From CAZSNT01 sp964607765 (GTDB taxonomy: Bacteria; Verrucomicrobiota; Lentisphaeria; Oligosphaerales; JABHEG01): a stretch of 19,771 nt of DNA. Below are positions 7,346-13,808 of the stretch, piece by piece. The position numbers were made by a program, and so were the translations under genes. The stretch's first letter is position 1. The number at the start of each line of letters is the position of its first letter. The stretch covers positions 1-19,771 of the forward strand of contig CAZSNT010000180.1 of NCBI GenBank assembly GCA_964607765.1, given 5' to 3'. The notes under the pieces are model-generated. The model ran no database searches, had not been told where the DNA came from, and worked only from the letters and a program-made list of their open reading frames with translations.

Positions 7346-8494
7346 TCACTGTCCGGCACCAATCAATTGTGGGCTCTGAGCCAGCTGCGGCGCTGGTCCC
7401 GAGACGGGCGAGGAGAGGCCCTCCACGATGCCGATACAGGCGAGCGTGGCCAGCAGTGAGCTGCCGCCGTAGCTGATCAACGGCAGCGTAATGCCAGTGG
7501 CGGGAAGCAACCCCAGATTGACACCGAGGTGGATGAACGCCTGGCCGGCCACGATGCAGGTCAGACCCAGGATGGCAATTGAGCTGAAATCCGTGCCGGC
7601 TCGGGCAGCGCGACGATGGCCGTACACGACCCAGGCGAGGACGGCAGCAATGATGGGCAACACCCCGACGAAGCCGACGGCTTCTGCCGTACGCGCGAAA
7701 ATCGAATCGCTGTAGGCGAACGGCAGGGCGACCTCGGGCCAGGCGCTTTGGCCCCACACGCGGCCGGTCAGACCGCCGCTCGCCAGGGAGCGTTGGAGCT
7801 GCAGCACGTGCCAGCCGGCCGTCTGCGCGTACGCTTCCGGGCGCACAAACGCCGCCAGTCGCCGCTGGACATAGGGGCAGGTGAAAGCGATCAGGACACA
7901 CGCCGGAATCGCGGCCAGCACGGTGACACCCAGATGAAGGCCGCGCACACCCGCGCACCAACAGACGATCAAGAATGCCAGGGCGTAGACGGCAAGGCAT
8001 CCGAAGTCCGGCTGGAGCGCTATCGGGACGGCCCACAACAGCAGCACGGCGAGCAACGGAGCGTAACCGTGCAGCCACTCGCCGCGTCGGGCTCGCGTCC
8101 GCTCCGCTACCGCCGCCAGGACCAGCACGAACACCGGCTTGCCGAGTTCGCTGGGCTGCATGAAGACACCGCGGCAGGAAAACCACCCTTTCATGCCGTT
8201 GATACGGACGCCGTAAACCAACACGAGCCACAGTAGCATGTACGCGGGAATGGCGACGTATGGCAGGACGCGACGCCAGGTTGACTCCGGGGCGCCGGAC
8301 GCCACAGCCAGTGCGAGCGCGCCGCACAGCAACCAGATCAGCTGCCTGCCCACAAACCAATGCGGCGGCGACAGATGACAGGTCGCGTTGTAGATCGCGA
8401 GGCAGCCCCAGAGACTGAAACAGATGCAGATGGCACCCACAAACGTGATACGAGGCCGGAAAGGCAACGGAGAATGGAGCAGGCCACGGGTCAT
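7346..8494 (-). CDS. ftsW: SEDS-family peptidoglycan polymerase (FtsW/RodA type)
   Basis: A 382-residue polytopic membrane protein with about ten hydrophobic segments. Family hallmarks are GVRINGMKGWFS...QPSELGK (residues 95-119), QPDFGCLAVYALAF (161-174), LPFAYSDSIFARTAEAVGFVG (257-277, containing the presumed essential Asp at D263) and GQAFIHLGVNLGLLPATGI followed by TLPLISYGGSS (317-346). SEDS proteins polymerise lipid II glycan strands together with a class B PBP. The start is the ATG that overlaps the stop of the preceding small ORF as ATGA, implying translational coupling; a TTG 51 bases further 5' is possible. FtsW rather than RodA is inferred from the link to mraZ. It is the only clear cell-wall enzyme in this shortened cluster. 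Confidence 0.9.
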   Translation of the reverse strand: MTRGLLHSPLPFRPRITFVGAICICFSLWGCLAIYNATCHLSPPHWFVGRQLIWLLCGALALAVASGAPESTWRRVLPYVAIPAYMLLWLVLVYGVRINGMKGWFSCRGVFMQPSELGKPVFVLVLAAVAERTRARRGEWLHGYAPLLAVLLLWAVPIALQPDFGCLAVYALAFLIVCWCAGVRGLHLGVTVLAAIPACVLIAFTCPYVQRRLAAFVRPEAYAQTAGWHVLQLQRSLASGGLTGRVWGQSAWPEVALPFAYSDSIFARTAEAVGFVGVLPIIAAVLAWVVYGHRRAARAGTDFSSIAILGLTCIVAGQAFIHLGVNLGLLPATGITLPLISYGGSSLLATLACIGIVEGLSSPVSGPAPQLAQSPQLIGAGQ

Positions 8495-8769
8495 GAGGCG
8501 TTGTCTGACGCTCCCCGTTGGCGGATGCTCAAGCGTACGTCGCAAGCGGGCCGGGTCGCCTTTTCGGCGTCTCGCCGGGCGCTCGGCACCCGCTGCCCGT
8601 GATCAGTGGAACAGGGCAGGTACTGCCCGCGCCGCAGAAGCATGAACTGGGCAAGACGCCCGGTGGCAACCGCGCCCCAGATGAAGAAGGCAACAACGAC
8701 AAGTCGAGCACGACCGCTGAGGGCCGGGTTGCGCGACAGAAGCTCTATGGTCCCTGAAGACTCAGTCAA
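8491..8769 (-). CDS. Small one-TM protein resembling a class B PBP (FtsI) N-terminus, or FtsL-like
   Basis: A 92-residue ORF beginning with TTG, supported by GGGAG six bases upstream, and ending in an ATGA overlap with ftsW. Residues ~21-40 form one transmembrane helix (RLVVVAFFIWGAVATGRLAQ). What follows (RLAQFMLLRRGQYL...GQRVPSARR) resembles the segment just after the membrane anchor of FtsI/PBP2, where other proteins continue with ARRGxIxDRNG. Here the protein stops about 30 residues later with no transpeptidase domain. It may be a truncated ftsI whose body lies elsewhere, or a real short FtsL-like bitopic protein that supports FtsW. The tight coupling on both sides favours a translated gene. 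Homology is judged by eye, and the second possibility is fully open. Confidence 0.6.
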   Translation of the reverse strand: MTESSGTIELLSRNPALSGRARLVVVAFFIWGAVATGRLAQFMLLRRGQYLPCSTDHGQRVPSARRDAEKATRPACDVRLSIRQRGASDNAS

Positions 8770-8822
8770 TCTTCACTCCCGAAAGTCATGTGTCACGGCG
8801 GTCATACGGGCCGGGGACCGAA

Positions 8823-9269
8823 TCAGTCCGCCGCGTTCGAATGCTCATCGAGCGACAGCAGCCGCTCGAACTCTTCGGACCAGCGCCCGCCATTCCAAAC
8901 CTCCACGCCCACCTCGCAACCCACGAGCATGGCGTCCGTTCCCGGCTCCAGGGCCAGCAGCGATCGGAACTGAGGAGGGATGGTGATGCGGCCTTGATTG
9001 GTCAGACGCTCCGACTGGGTGAAAGCGCCGAAGCGTCGGAGCCGGCGTCTGAACTCTCTGCTCTGGGCAGCACGCGCCGCGGGACGCGGTTCGCCCTGGC
9101 GCATCTGCGTCCAGGTTGCCGTGGGGTAAACACCGAGAGCGCCCTCCGGCAGGCAATGCAGGACGAGTTCGCCGCCCGTTCGCCGGAGGTCCGCCAGGAA
9201 CCTGGGGCTGAACTTGACGCGTCCGTTCGCGTCAATCAAACACCTGTCCTGACCACAGAAGGGAATCAC
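8823..9269 (-). CDS. mraZ: Transcriptional regulator MraZ
   Basis: A 148-residue protein with two AbrB/MraZ-type swapped-hairpin domains, around QDRCLIDANGRVKFSPRF (residues 7-24) and ERLTNQGRITIPPQFRSL (87-104). MraZ forms a ring-shaped oligomer that binds direct repeats upstream of its own gene and represses the division/cell-wall cluster. I chose the GTG giving (M)IPFCGQDRC because it matches the normal MraZ N-terminus and lies downstream of a candidate promoter; a TTG at 9314 would add 15 residues but overlaps the likely -10 box. The first domain deviates from the usual DxKGRxxIP. The gene heads the cluster, with the small TM protein starting 53 bases after its stop. The rsmH gene that normally follows is absent. 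Confidence 0.88.
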   Translation of the reverse strand: MIPFCGQDRCLIDANGRVKFSPRFLADLRRTGGELVLHCLPEGALGVYPTATWTQMRQGEPRPAARAAQSREFRRRLRRFGAFTQSERLTNQGRITIPPQFRSLLALEPGTDAMLVGCEVGVEVWNGGRWSEEFERLLSLDEHSNAAD

Positions 9270-9276
9270 GTTACTG

Positions 9277-9342
9277 CCACCGCCCTGAACCACAGCTAGT
9301 CCACTCTCATCCAAATATTTCCAGCCGAGTCCACTTCGTCAA
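9277..9342 (-). promoter_or_regulatory. mraZ promoter and GTGG operator repeats (candidate)
   Basis: On the minus strand TTGACG (9342-9337) and AATATT (9319-9314) are 17 bp apart. Between this -10 and the GTG start are GTGG motifs at 9304-9301, 9293-9290 and 9280-9277, spaced 11 and 13 bp, with another at 9334-9331. Known MraZ sites are G-rich direct repeats of about 10-bp period located between promoter and gene, so autoregulation is a fair inference. Confidence 0.4.
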
Positions 9343-9426
9343 GCCAGACCAGGTGCTTTTTCGATGCATTTTAGCTGGATTCAAGCGTAAAATGAGCTAT
9401 ATGTATCCTTTTTGCGGAGGCGCTGA

Positions 9427-10998
9427 ATGAACCACGTACTCATCCCTACGAAGCTCGACCCGGTGGCCGGCGAACTGCTCCGGGCGAAGGGGTTTGAAGT
9501 TACTCAGGATACCGAGACGCCGTTGGCCGACCTCGTGACGCGGCACACGGATGTCGGCGCGCTCATCGTGCGCAGCGAGAAGGTGACTGAGCAGATCATC
9601 GACGCGCTGCCCCACCTGCGACTCATCGTGCGCGCCGGCGCCGGCTACAACACCATCGACATCAAGCACGCCCGGCGCAAGGGCATCGACGTGATGAACA
9701 CGCCTGGCGCGAACGCCAATGCGGTCGCCGAAGAGGTGTTCGCGCTCGCCCTGGCCCACTACCGCCACGTCATCCCGGCCGACCGCAGTACGCGTGAAGG
9801 GCTTTGGGAGAAGAAGAAGTTCATGGGCCGTGAACTGCACGGCAAGACATTGGGCATTGTTGGGTTGGGTAACATCGGTCAGCTGGTGGCCAGGTGCGGC
9901 GGCGGCTTCGAGATGAGCATCGTCGGCTTCGACCCTGTCATCTCCACGTCCAGGGCGGAGGAGTTGGGTGTCAAGCTGGTGGATTTGAAAACGCTGTTCA
10001 GCAACGCGGACATCGTGAGCCTGCACCTTCCCGAGACCGACGAGACCAGGGGCATGGTGAACCGCGAACTGCTGGGCCTCATGAAGCCTGGCGCTACCTT
10101 GGTCAACTGCGCCCGCGCCGGCATTGTGAACGAAGAGGATCTGCGCGAACTGCGCGCGGAGAGAGAGCTGGGGTTCTGCAACGATGTGTACGCCGCGGAC
10201 GCCGAGGGCATGAAGAGCGTTGCGGACATCACAGATGTCATGCTGCCGCACCTCGGCGCCAGCACGGTCGAGGCAAACTACAATGCGGCACGCCGCGCCG
10301 CCGAGCAGATCATTGCCTACGTGGAACGCGGCGTGACAACCTACATTGTGAACCGCGGCGTGCCCGAGGGCCTGGACGAAGCCTACCAGCAACTGGCCTA
10401 CCAGATCGCTGCGGTTGCCAGACAGTACCTTGGCGCCTCGCAGGCCATCCGCCGCATCGAGTGCAGTTTCTATGGCGACCTGGCCCCGTACGCGGACTGG
10501 TTCCTCTCCCCGATCGTGGCCGGCATATCCTCGGACTTCGACCCGCTGCAGGACGCGACCGATGCTGCAGCATACCTGCACGAGAAGGGCATTTCGTTCG
10601 AAACGCGCAGCACGGACGAGTCGAAAGGCTACGGCAAGTCGATGACAGTCGACCTGCTGGCCGGCGCGAAGCAGATCGGCTCGGTCAGCGTTCGCGGCAC
10701 AGTGGCCGAGGGCAATGTCGTGGTCTCGCGCATCAACGATTTCGACAAGCTCTACTTCGAGCCTCAGGGACACAGCCTGGTGGTTGTGTACCGGGACCGG
10801 CCGGGAGTCATCGCCAAGATCACCGCTGCCTGCGCTGCGGCCGACCTCAACATCGAGGATATCCGAGCCCCGCACGACGAGTCCGCCGAGATGGCCATGG
10901 CTGTGCTCAAGATGAACAGGCCCGTGCCGAATGCCGTGGTCGAACAAATCCGGGAGAGTGTCGATGCGGCTGTGGCTGCGGCCATGACGATCCGCTGA
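9427..10998 (+). CDS. serA: D-3-phosphoglycerate dehydrogenase (long form with ASB and ACT domains)
   Basis: A 523-residue enzyme that oxidises 3-phosphoglycerate to 3-phosphohydroxypyruvate with NAD, the first step of serine synthesis, in the cytoplasm. The start has GGAGG six bases upstream. The substrate-binding halves flank the Rossmann NAD site GLGNIG (about 145-150). Catalytic-site strings are NCARAGIVNEEDL (Arg) and MLPHLGASTVEA (His); the usual DVFExEP region reads DVYAADAEG, so the acidic partner is displaced or altered. Residues ~320-445 form the allosteric substrate-binding domain and the last ~75 (HSLVVVYRDRPGVIAKITAA) an ACT domain for serine feedback. The length fits type I SerA (about 525-530). 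It runs toward ilvB, separated by a leader with its own attenuator, so the two are probably controlled separately. Confidence 0.95.
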   Translation: MNHVLIPTKLDPVAGELLRAKGFEVTQDTETPLADLVTRHTDVGALIVRSEKVTEQIIDALPHLRLIVRAGAGYNTIDIKHARRKGIDVMNTPGANANAVAEEVFALALAHYRHVIPADRSTREGLWEKKKFMGRELHGKTLGIVGLGNIGQLVARCGGGFEMSIVGFDPVISTSRAEELGVKLVDLKTLFSNADIVSLHLPETDETRGMVNRELLGLMKPGATLVNCARAGIVNEEDLRELRAERELGFCNDVYAADAEGMKSVADITDVMLPHLGASTVEANYNAARRAAEQIIAYVERGVTTYIVNRGVPEGLDEAYQQLAYQIAAVARQYLGASQAIRRIECSFYGDLAPYADWFLSPIVAGISSDFDPLQDATDAAAYLHEKGISFETRSTDESKGYGKSMTVDLLAGAKQIGSVSVRGTVAEGNVVVSRINDFDKLYFEPQGHSLVVVYRDRPGVIAKITAACAAADLNIEDIRAPHDESAEMAMAVLKMNRPVPNAVVEQIRESVDAAVAAAMTIR

Positions 10999-11032
10999 CC
11001 GGCGGGCAAGGCGCGCTGCGCCACCTGCGGGG

Positions 11033-11060
11033 TTGAAATCCGGACCTGGCGGTGTACCGT
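11033..11060 (+). promoter_or_regulatory. Candidate promoter of the ilvB leader
   Basis: TTGAAA (11033-11038) and TACCGT (11055-11060) are 16 bp apart, and a start near 11067 would leave a very short untranslated stretch before the leader ORF. The -10 match is weak. Read-through from serA is the alternative. Confidence 0.3.
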
Positions 11061-11088
11061 ATGGCGACCAGAGGGTCTGGTATTGATC

Positions 11089-11154
11089 ATGATGCACTGG
11101 AAACACACGGCTGTTGTTGTACTAACCCCGGCGGCGGTTGCTGCTGGGGAATGA
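11089..11154 (+). CDS. Attenuation leader peptide for ilvB (Val-Val-Val-Leu run)
   Basis: A 21-codon ORF ending ...HTAVVVLTPAAVAAGE-stop. It carries GTT GTT GTA CTA (Val3-Leu, 11113-11124) and a further Val, all with A/T-ending codons that the GC-rich neighbouring genes seldom use. A TTG at 11083, seven bases after GAGGG, may be the true start, adding two residues in frame. The composition parallels the ilvB and ilvGMEDA leader peptides of enterobacteria, whose Val and Leu codons sense aminoacyl-tRNA supply. The stop at 11152 lies just before a terminator-antiterminator pair. The ORF is too short to be convincing alone; its fit with the RNA structures is what supports it. Confidence 0.65.
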   Translation: MMHWKHTAVVVLTPAAVAAGE

Positions 11155-11211
11155 TCACTGTCGTGGATCCGAGTGTCTGACAGCAATCAACTCCGCAGCG
11201 CCATCGCCGGG
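11127..11211 (+). promoter_or_regulatory. Antiterminator pairing of the ilvB attenuator
   Basis: The strand at 11127-11144, inside the leader ORF, pairs with 11195-11211, which is the 5' arm and loop of the terminator. CCCGGCG (11127-11133) pairs with CGCCGGG (11205-11211) and GCTGC (11140-11144) with GCAGC (11195-11199). GG (11136-11137) pairs with CC between them, flanked by G-U pairs, one C-A mismatch and one bulged base. Formation excludes the terminator. A ribosome stalled on the Val/Leu codons would leave most of the 5' strand free; one that reached the stop codon would cover it. Between the arms a minor hairpin, TGAT-CA-CTGTC with GACAG-CA-ATCA (11152-11189), can stack inside. Confidence 0.6.
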
Positions 11212-11238
11212 AAGCCGTGTCGATGGCGCGCTTTTTTT
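11195..11238 (+). terminator. Intrinsic terminator (attenuator) upstream of ilvB
   Basis: GCGCCATCG (11198-11206) pairs perfectly with CGATGGCGC (11221-11229). A bulged A extends the stem by two G-C pairs, an inner CGG-GAAG-CCG hairpin closes the loop, and seven T residues follow at 11232-11238. It lies 72 bases before the ilvB start, so it must be conditional for ilvB to be expressed. Confidence 0.85.
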
Positions 11239-11310
11239 GGGGCGCGGGACAGGTAACGCAACCGCTCAGGCCAACAGCGGCCGTGGAGACGAATCGCGAG
11301 GGCGGCAGAA

Positions 11311-13044
11311 ATGACTCAACCAACGTGCAGTAACACCAACACAAACAAAGACCAAGCGGCACGCGCGTGCAAAGGCGCCGAAATCGTTGTCCGCTGCCTG
11401 GAACAGCACGGCGTGGACATCGTGTTCGCATATCCGGGCGGCGCGTCAATGGAACTTCATCACGCGCTGCGCAACTCGGAGATCCGCGTCGTGCTGCCGC
11501 GACATGAACAGGGCGGCGCTTTCGAGGCGGCCGGCTATGCCCGAGCCTCCGGACGTACCGGAGTGTGCATGGCAACCAGCGGCCCCGGCGCCACAAACCT
11601 GGTCACGGGCATCGCGGATGCCTACATGGACTCCGTGCCTCTGATCGCCATCACGGGACAGGTCCCCCAGCCGTTCATCGGCAAGAACGCTTTCCAGGAG
11701 ACGGACATCATCGGGATGACGCGACCGGTGGTCAAGCACAGCTATCTGGTGCTGTCGCCCGACGACCTGCCGGCCATTTTCGCCGAGGCGTTCACGTTGG
11801 CAAACACCGGGCGGCCCGGCCCGGTCGTGATCGACCTGCCCAAGGATGTGCAACAGGCTTTGTGTGTGCCCGATTACCCGGCTCGGACCGAACTGCGCTC
11901 CTGTTCCGTCAGGACAGTGCCGTCCGACGATGAGGTGGCGGAAATCCGCAACGCGATCCGGAACTCGGACAAGCCATGCCTGTTCGTCGGCGGCGGCATC
12001 ATTCACAGCGGCGCACACGAGGAGCTCCTTCGGGTTGCGGAGGGATACAACATTCCGGTGGTGACGTCGCTGATGGGCGTTGGTGCGTTCCCGGAAAACC
12101 ACGACCTGGCGCTCAAGTGGCCCGGAATGCACGGTACGTTCTACGCCAACTACGCCCTGAACGAGTGCGACCTGCTGCTCGGTATCGGGATGCGCTATGA
12201 TGACCGCGTGACAGGCAATGTGGATACCTTCGCCGAGAACGCCGTCATCGTGCATGTGGATATCGACCCCTCAGAGATAAACAAGAACAAGCGGGCGGAT
12301 ATCGGTGTGGTGTGTGACGCCCGGGAGATGCTCAAGCGACTGGCTGAGAACCCGGAACGACAGGAGTTTGCCGAGTGGCACGCGCAGATCGTCGAGTGGA
12401 AGACGCAGCACCCCCTCGCCTATGCTGAAGACGCTCAAATCCAGCCTCAGCAGGTGATAGAAACGCTCTGCAGCATGACGGGCGGCGAAGCGATTGTGGT
12501 CACCGGCGTCGGCCAGCACCAGATGTGGACAGGCCAGTTCTACAGATTCAGCCGGCCGCGTCAGTTCCTCACATCGGGCGGCTTGGGCACGATGGGGTTC
12601 GGACTGCCCTCTGCAATCGGCGCGAAACTGGCGTGTCCGGACCAGACCGTGCTGCTGGTCGACGGTGACGGCAGCTTCCAGATGAACGTCCAGGAGCTCG
12701 GGACCGTGCACTGTGAGGATGTGGACGTCAAGATGGTGATCCTGAACAACCAGCATCTCGGCATGGTCGCGCAGTGGGAAGACCGTTTCTACGGCAGCAA
12801 CCGCGGCAACACGGTGCTGAGCAGTTCGCGCATGGATCGGCCTTACCCGGACTTCATTCAGATCGCGAAGGGCTACGAGGTGGCCGGCCGCGAGGTCTGG
12901 CATCCCGAAGAACTGGAAGACGCGATCCGGGAAATGCTCGAGTATGACGGAGCCTTCCTGCTGGACGTGCACGTTGCTTACCAGGAACACGTGCTGCCCA
13001 TGATACCCTCCGGCGGGTCTTACAAGGACATCATGCTGGAGTAG
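11311..13044 (+). CDS. ilvB: Acetolactate synthase large (catalytic) subunit
   Basis: A 577-residue thiamine-diphosphate enzyme that condenses two pyruvates to acetolactate (or pyruvate with 2-oxobutyrate) in valine, leucine and isoleucine synthesis. The start has GAGGG eight bases upstream. The N-terminal Pyr domain shows FAYPGGASMELHHAL, the catalytic Glu E66 in RHEQGGAFEAAGYARASG, and ATSGPGATNLVTG. The FAD-binding-like middle domain follows. The C-terminal PP domain has GDGSFQMNVQELGT (from about 452) and NNQHLGMVAQWEDRFY, the cofactor-binding motif and helix. Length is normal. The feedback subunit gene ilvN is not adjacent, so the enzyme either uses a distant small subunit or a different arrangement. 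The 3' end overlaps the convergent lolD stop by 14 bases, with no room for a separate terminator. Confidence 0.95.
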   Translation: MTQPTCSNTNTNKDQAARACKGAEIVVRCLEQHGVDIVFAYPGGASMELHHALRNSEIRVVLPRHEQGGAFEAAGYARASGRTGVCMATSGPGATNLVTGIADAYMDSVPLIAITGQVPQPFIGKNAFQETDIIGMTRPVVKHSYLVLSPDDLPAIFAEAFTLANTGRPGPVVIDLPKDVQQALCVPDYPARTELRSCSVRTVPSDDEVAEIRNAIRNSDKPCLFVGGGIIHSGAHEELLRVAEGYNIPVVTSLMGVGAFPENHDLALKWPGMHGTFYANYALNECDLLLGIGMRYDDRVTGNVDTFAENAVIVHVDIDPSEINKNKRADIGVVCDAREMLKRLAENPERQEFAEWHAQIVEWKTQHPLAYAEDAQIQPQQVIETLCSMTGGEAIVVTGVGQHQMWTGQFYRFSRPRQFLTSGGLGTMGFGLPSAIGAKLACPDQTVLLVDGDGSFQMNVQELGTVHCEDVDVKMVILNNQHLGMVAQWEDRFYGSNRGNTVLSSSRMDRPYPDFIQIAKGYEVAGREVWHPEELEDAIREMLEYDGAFLLDVHVAYQEHVLPMIPSGGSYKDIMLE

Positions 13045-13807
13045 GGGCCGAGTCGAAGGGCACGGCTGCCCCTTCCTTGATCAGCAGAGCGCGGTCGGCC
13101 AGCTTGGCCAAACCCAGGTCGTGGGTGACCATCACAATCGTCTTGCCCTGCTCGGCGTGCAACCGCTGCAGAATCGACATGATCTCGCCGCTGGCCGTCA
13201 CGTCGAGATTCCCCGTGGGCTCGTCGGCCAGGATGATCGCGGGCGCGTTGATCAGAGCCCGCGCCAGCGCGACACGCTGCTGCTCACCCCCGGAAAGCTC
13301 CTGCGGCCGGTGACGAAGACGATCGGCCAGCCCAAACTCCGCGAGCAGGTCCGAGGCGCGGGAACGCGCCGTACGCCGGTTCCACCCCCACTGCAGCGCC
13401 GGGAGCACCACGTTTTCCTGTGCCGTCAGCTCAGGGAACAGGTGGTAGGACTGGAAAACGAACCCGATCTCGTCGCGGCGCATCTGCGCCTTCTGCCGGC
13501 GTGAGAGCGTCGCGTAGTCCCGGCCGCAACAGAGAACCTGACCGTCGGTGGGCTTGTCCAGACTGCCCAGAAGATGTAACAGTGTGGTCTTGCCGCTCCC
13601 GGACCGACCCACAAGAGCAACCCACTCCCCGGCCTTGATACGGAGATTGACGTCTGCCAGCACGTGGATGTCGTGACGCTCGAGACGGTAGTGTTTGCGC
13701 AGGCGCCGGGCCTCAAAGGCAGGCGCGGCACCCCGTGCCGATGCCCCCGTGCGGCCGCCCGACGCGGCACCGCGGCCAATCGTGGCTGAGGAGGAGGCGC
13801 TGGCCAT
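13031..13807 (-). CDS. lolD: ABC transporter ATPase, lipoprotein-releasing (LolD-like)
   Basis: A 258-residue ATPase of the LolD/MacB/FtsE group. The start chosen has GGAGGAG seven bases upstream and lies one base after the lolC stop, so the pair is translationally linked. Motifs are Walker A GRSGSGKTT (67-75), Q-loop VFQSYHLF, signature LSGGEQQR, Walker B IILADEPT and H-loop VTHD. Residues 1-30 are a Ser/Ala/Gly-rich extension not typical of LolD. With its membrane partner it would power release of outer-membrane lipoproteins from the inner membrane to the LolA carrier. A MacB-type export role cannot be excluded, but the FtsX-type partner without a fused ATPase fits Lol. The 3' end overlaps ilvB tail to tail. 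Confidence 0.9.
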   Translation of the reverse strand: MASASSSATIGRGAASGGRTGASARGAAPAFEARRLRKHYRLERHDIHVLADVNLRIKAGEWVALVGRSGSGKTTLLHLLGSLDKPTDGQVLCCGRDYATLSRRQKAQMRRDEIGFVFQSYHLFPELTAQENVVLPALQWGWNRRTARSRASDLLAEFGLADRLRHRPQELSGGEQQRVALARALINAPAIILADEPTGNLDVTASGEIMSILQRLHAEQGKTIVMVTHDLGLAKLADRALLIKEGAAVPFDSAPTPA

Positions 13808-13808
13808 G

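Noticed and set aside
7341..8360. Minus-strand Arg-rich ORF of 339 codons overlapping ftsW in another frame.
   Set aside because: Typical GC-rich frame shadow; the SEDS motifs are all in the ftsW frame.
11010..11022. GGCGC-GCT-GCGCC hairpin just after serA as a terminator.
   Set aside because: Five-base stem with no T tract; common by chance in GC-rich DNA.
9397..11106. Minus-strand ORF of 569 codons.
   Set aside because: It is the antisense shadow of serA; the plus-strand frame has all dehydrogenase and ACT motifs and a good ribosome site.
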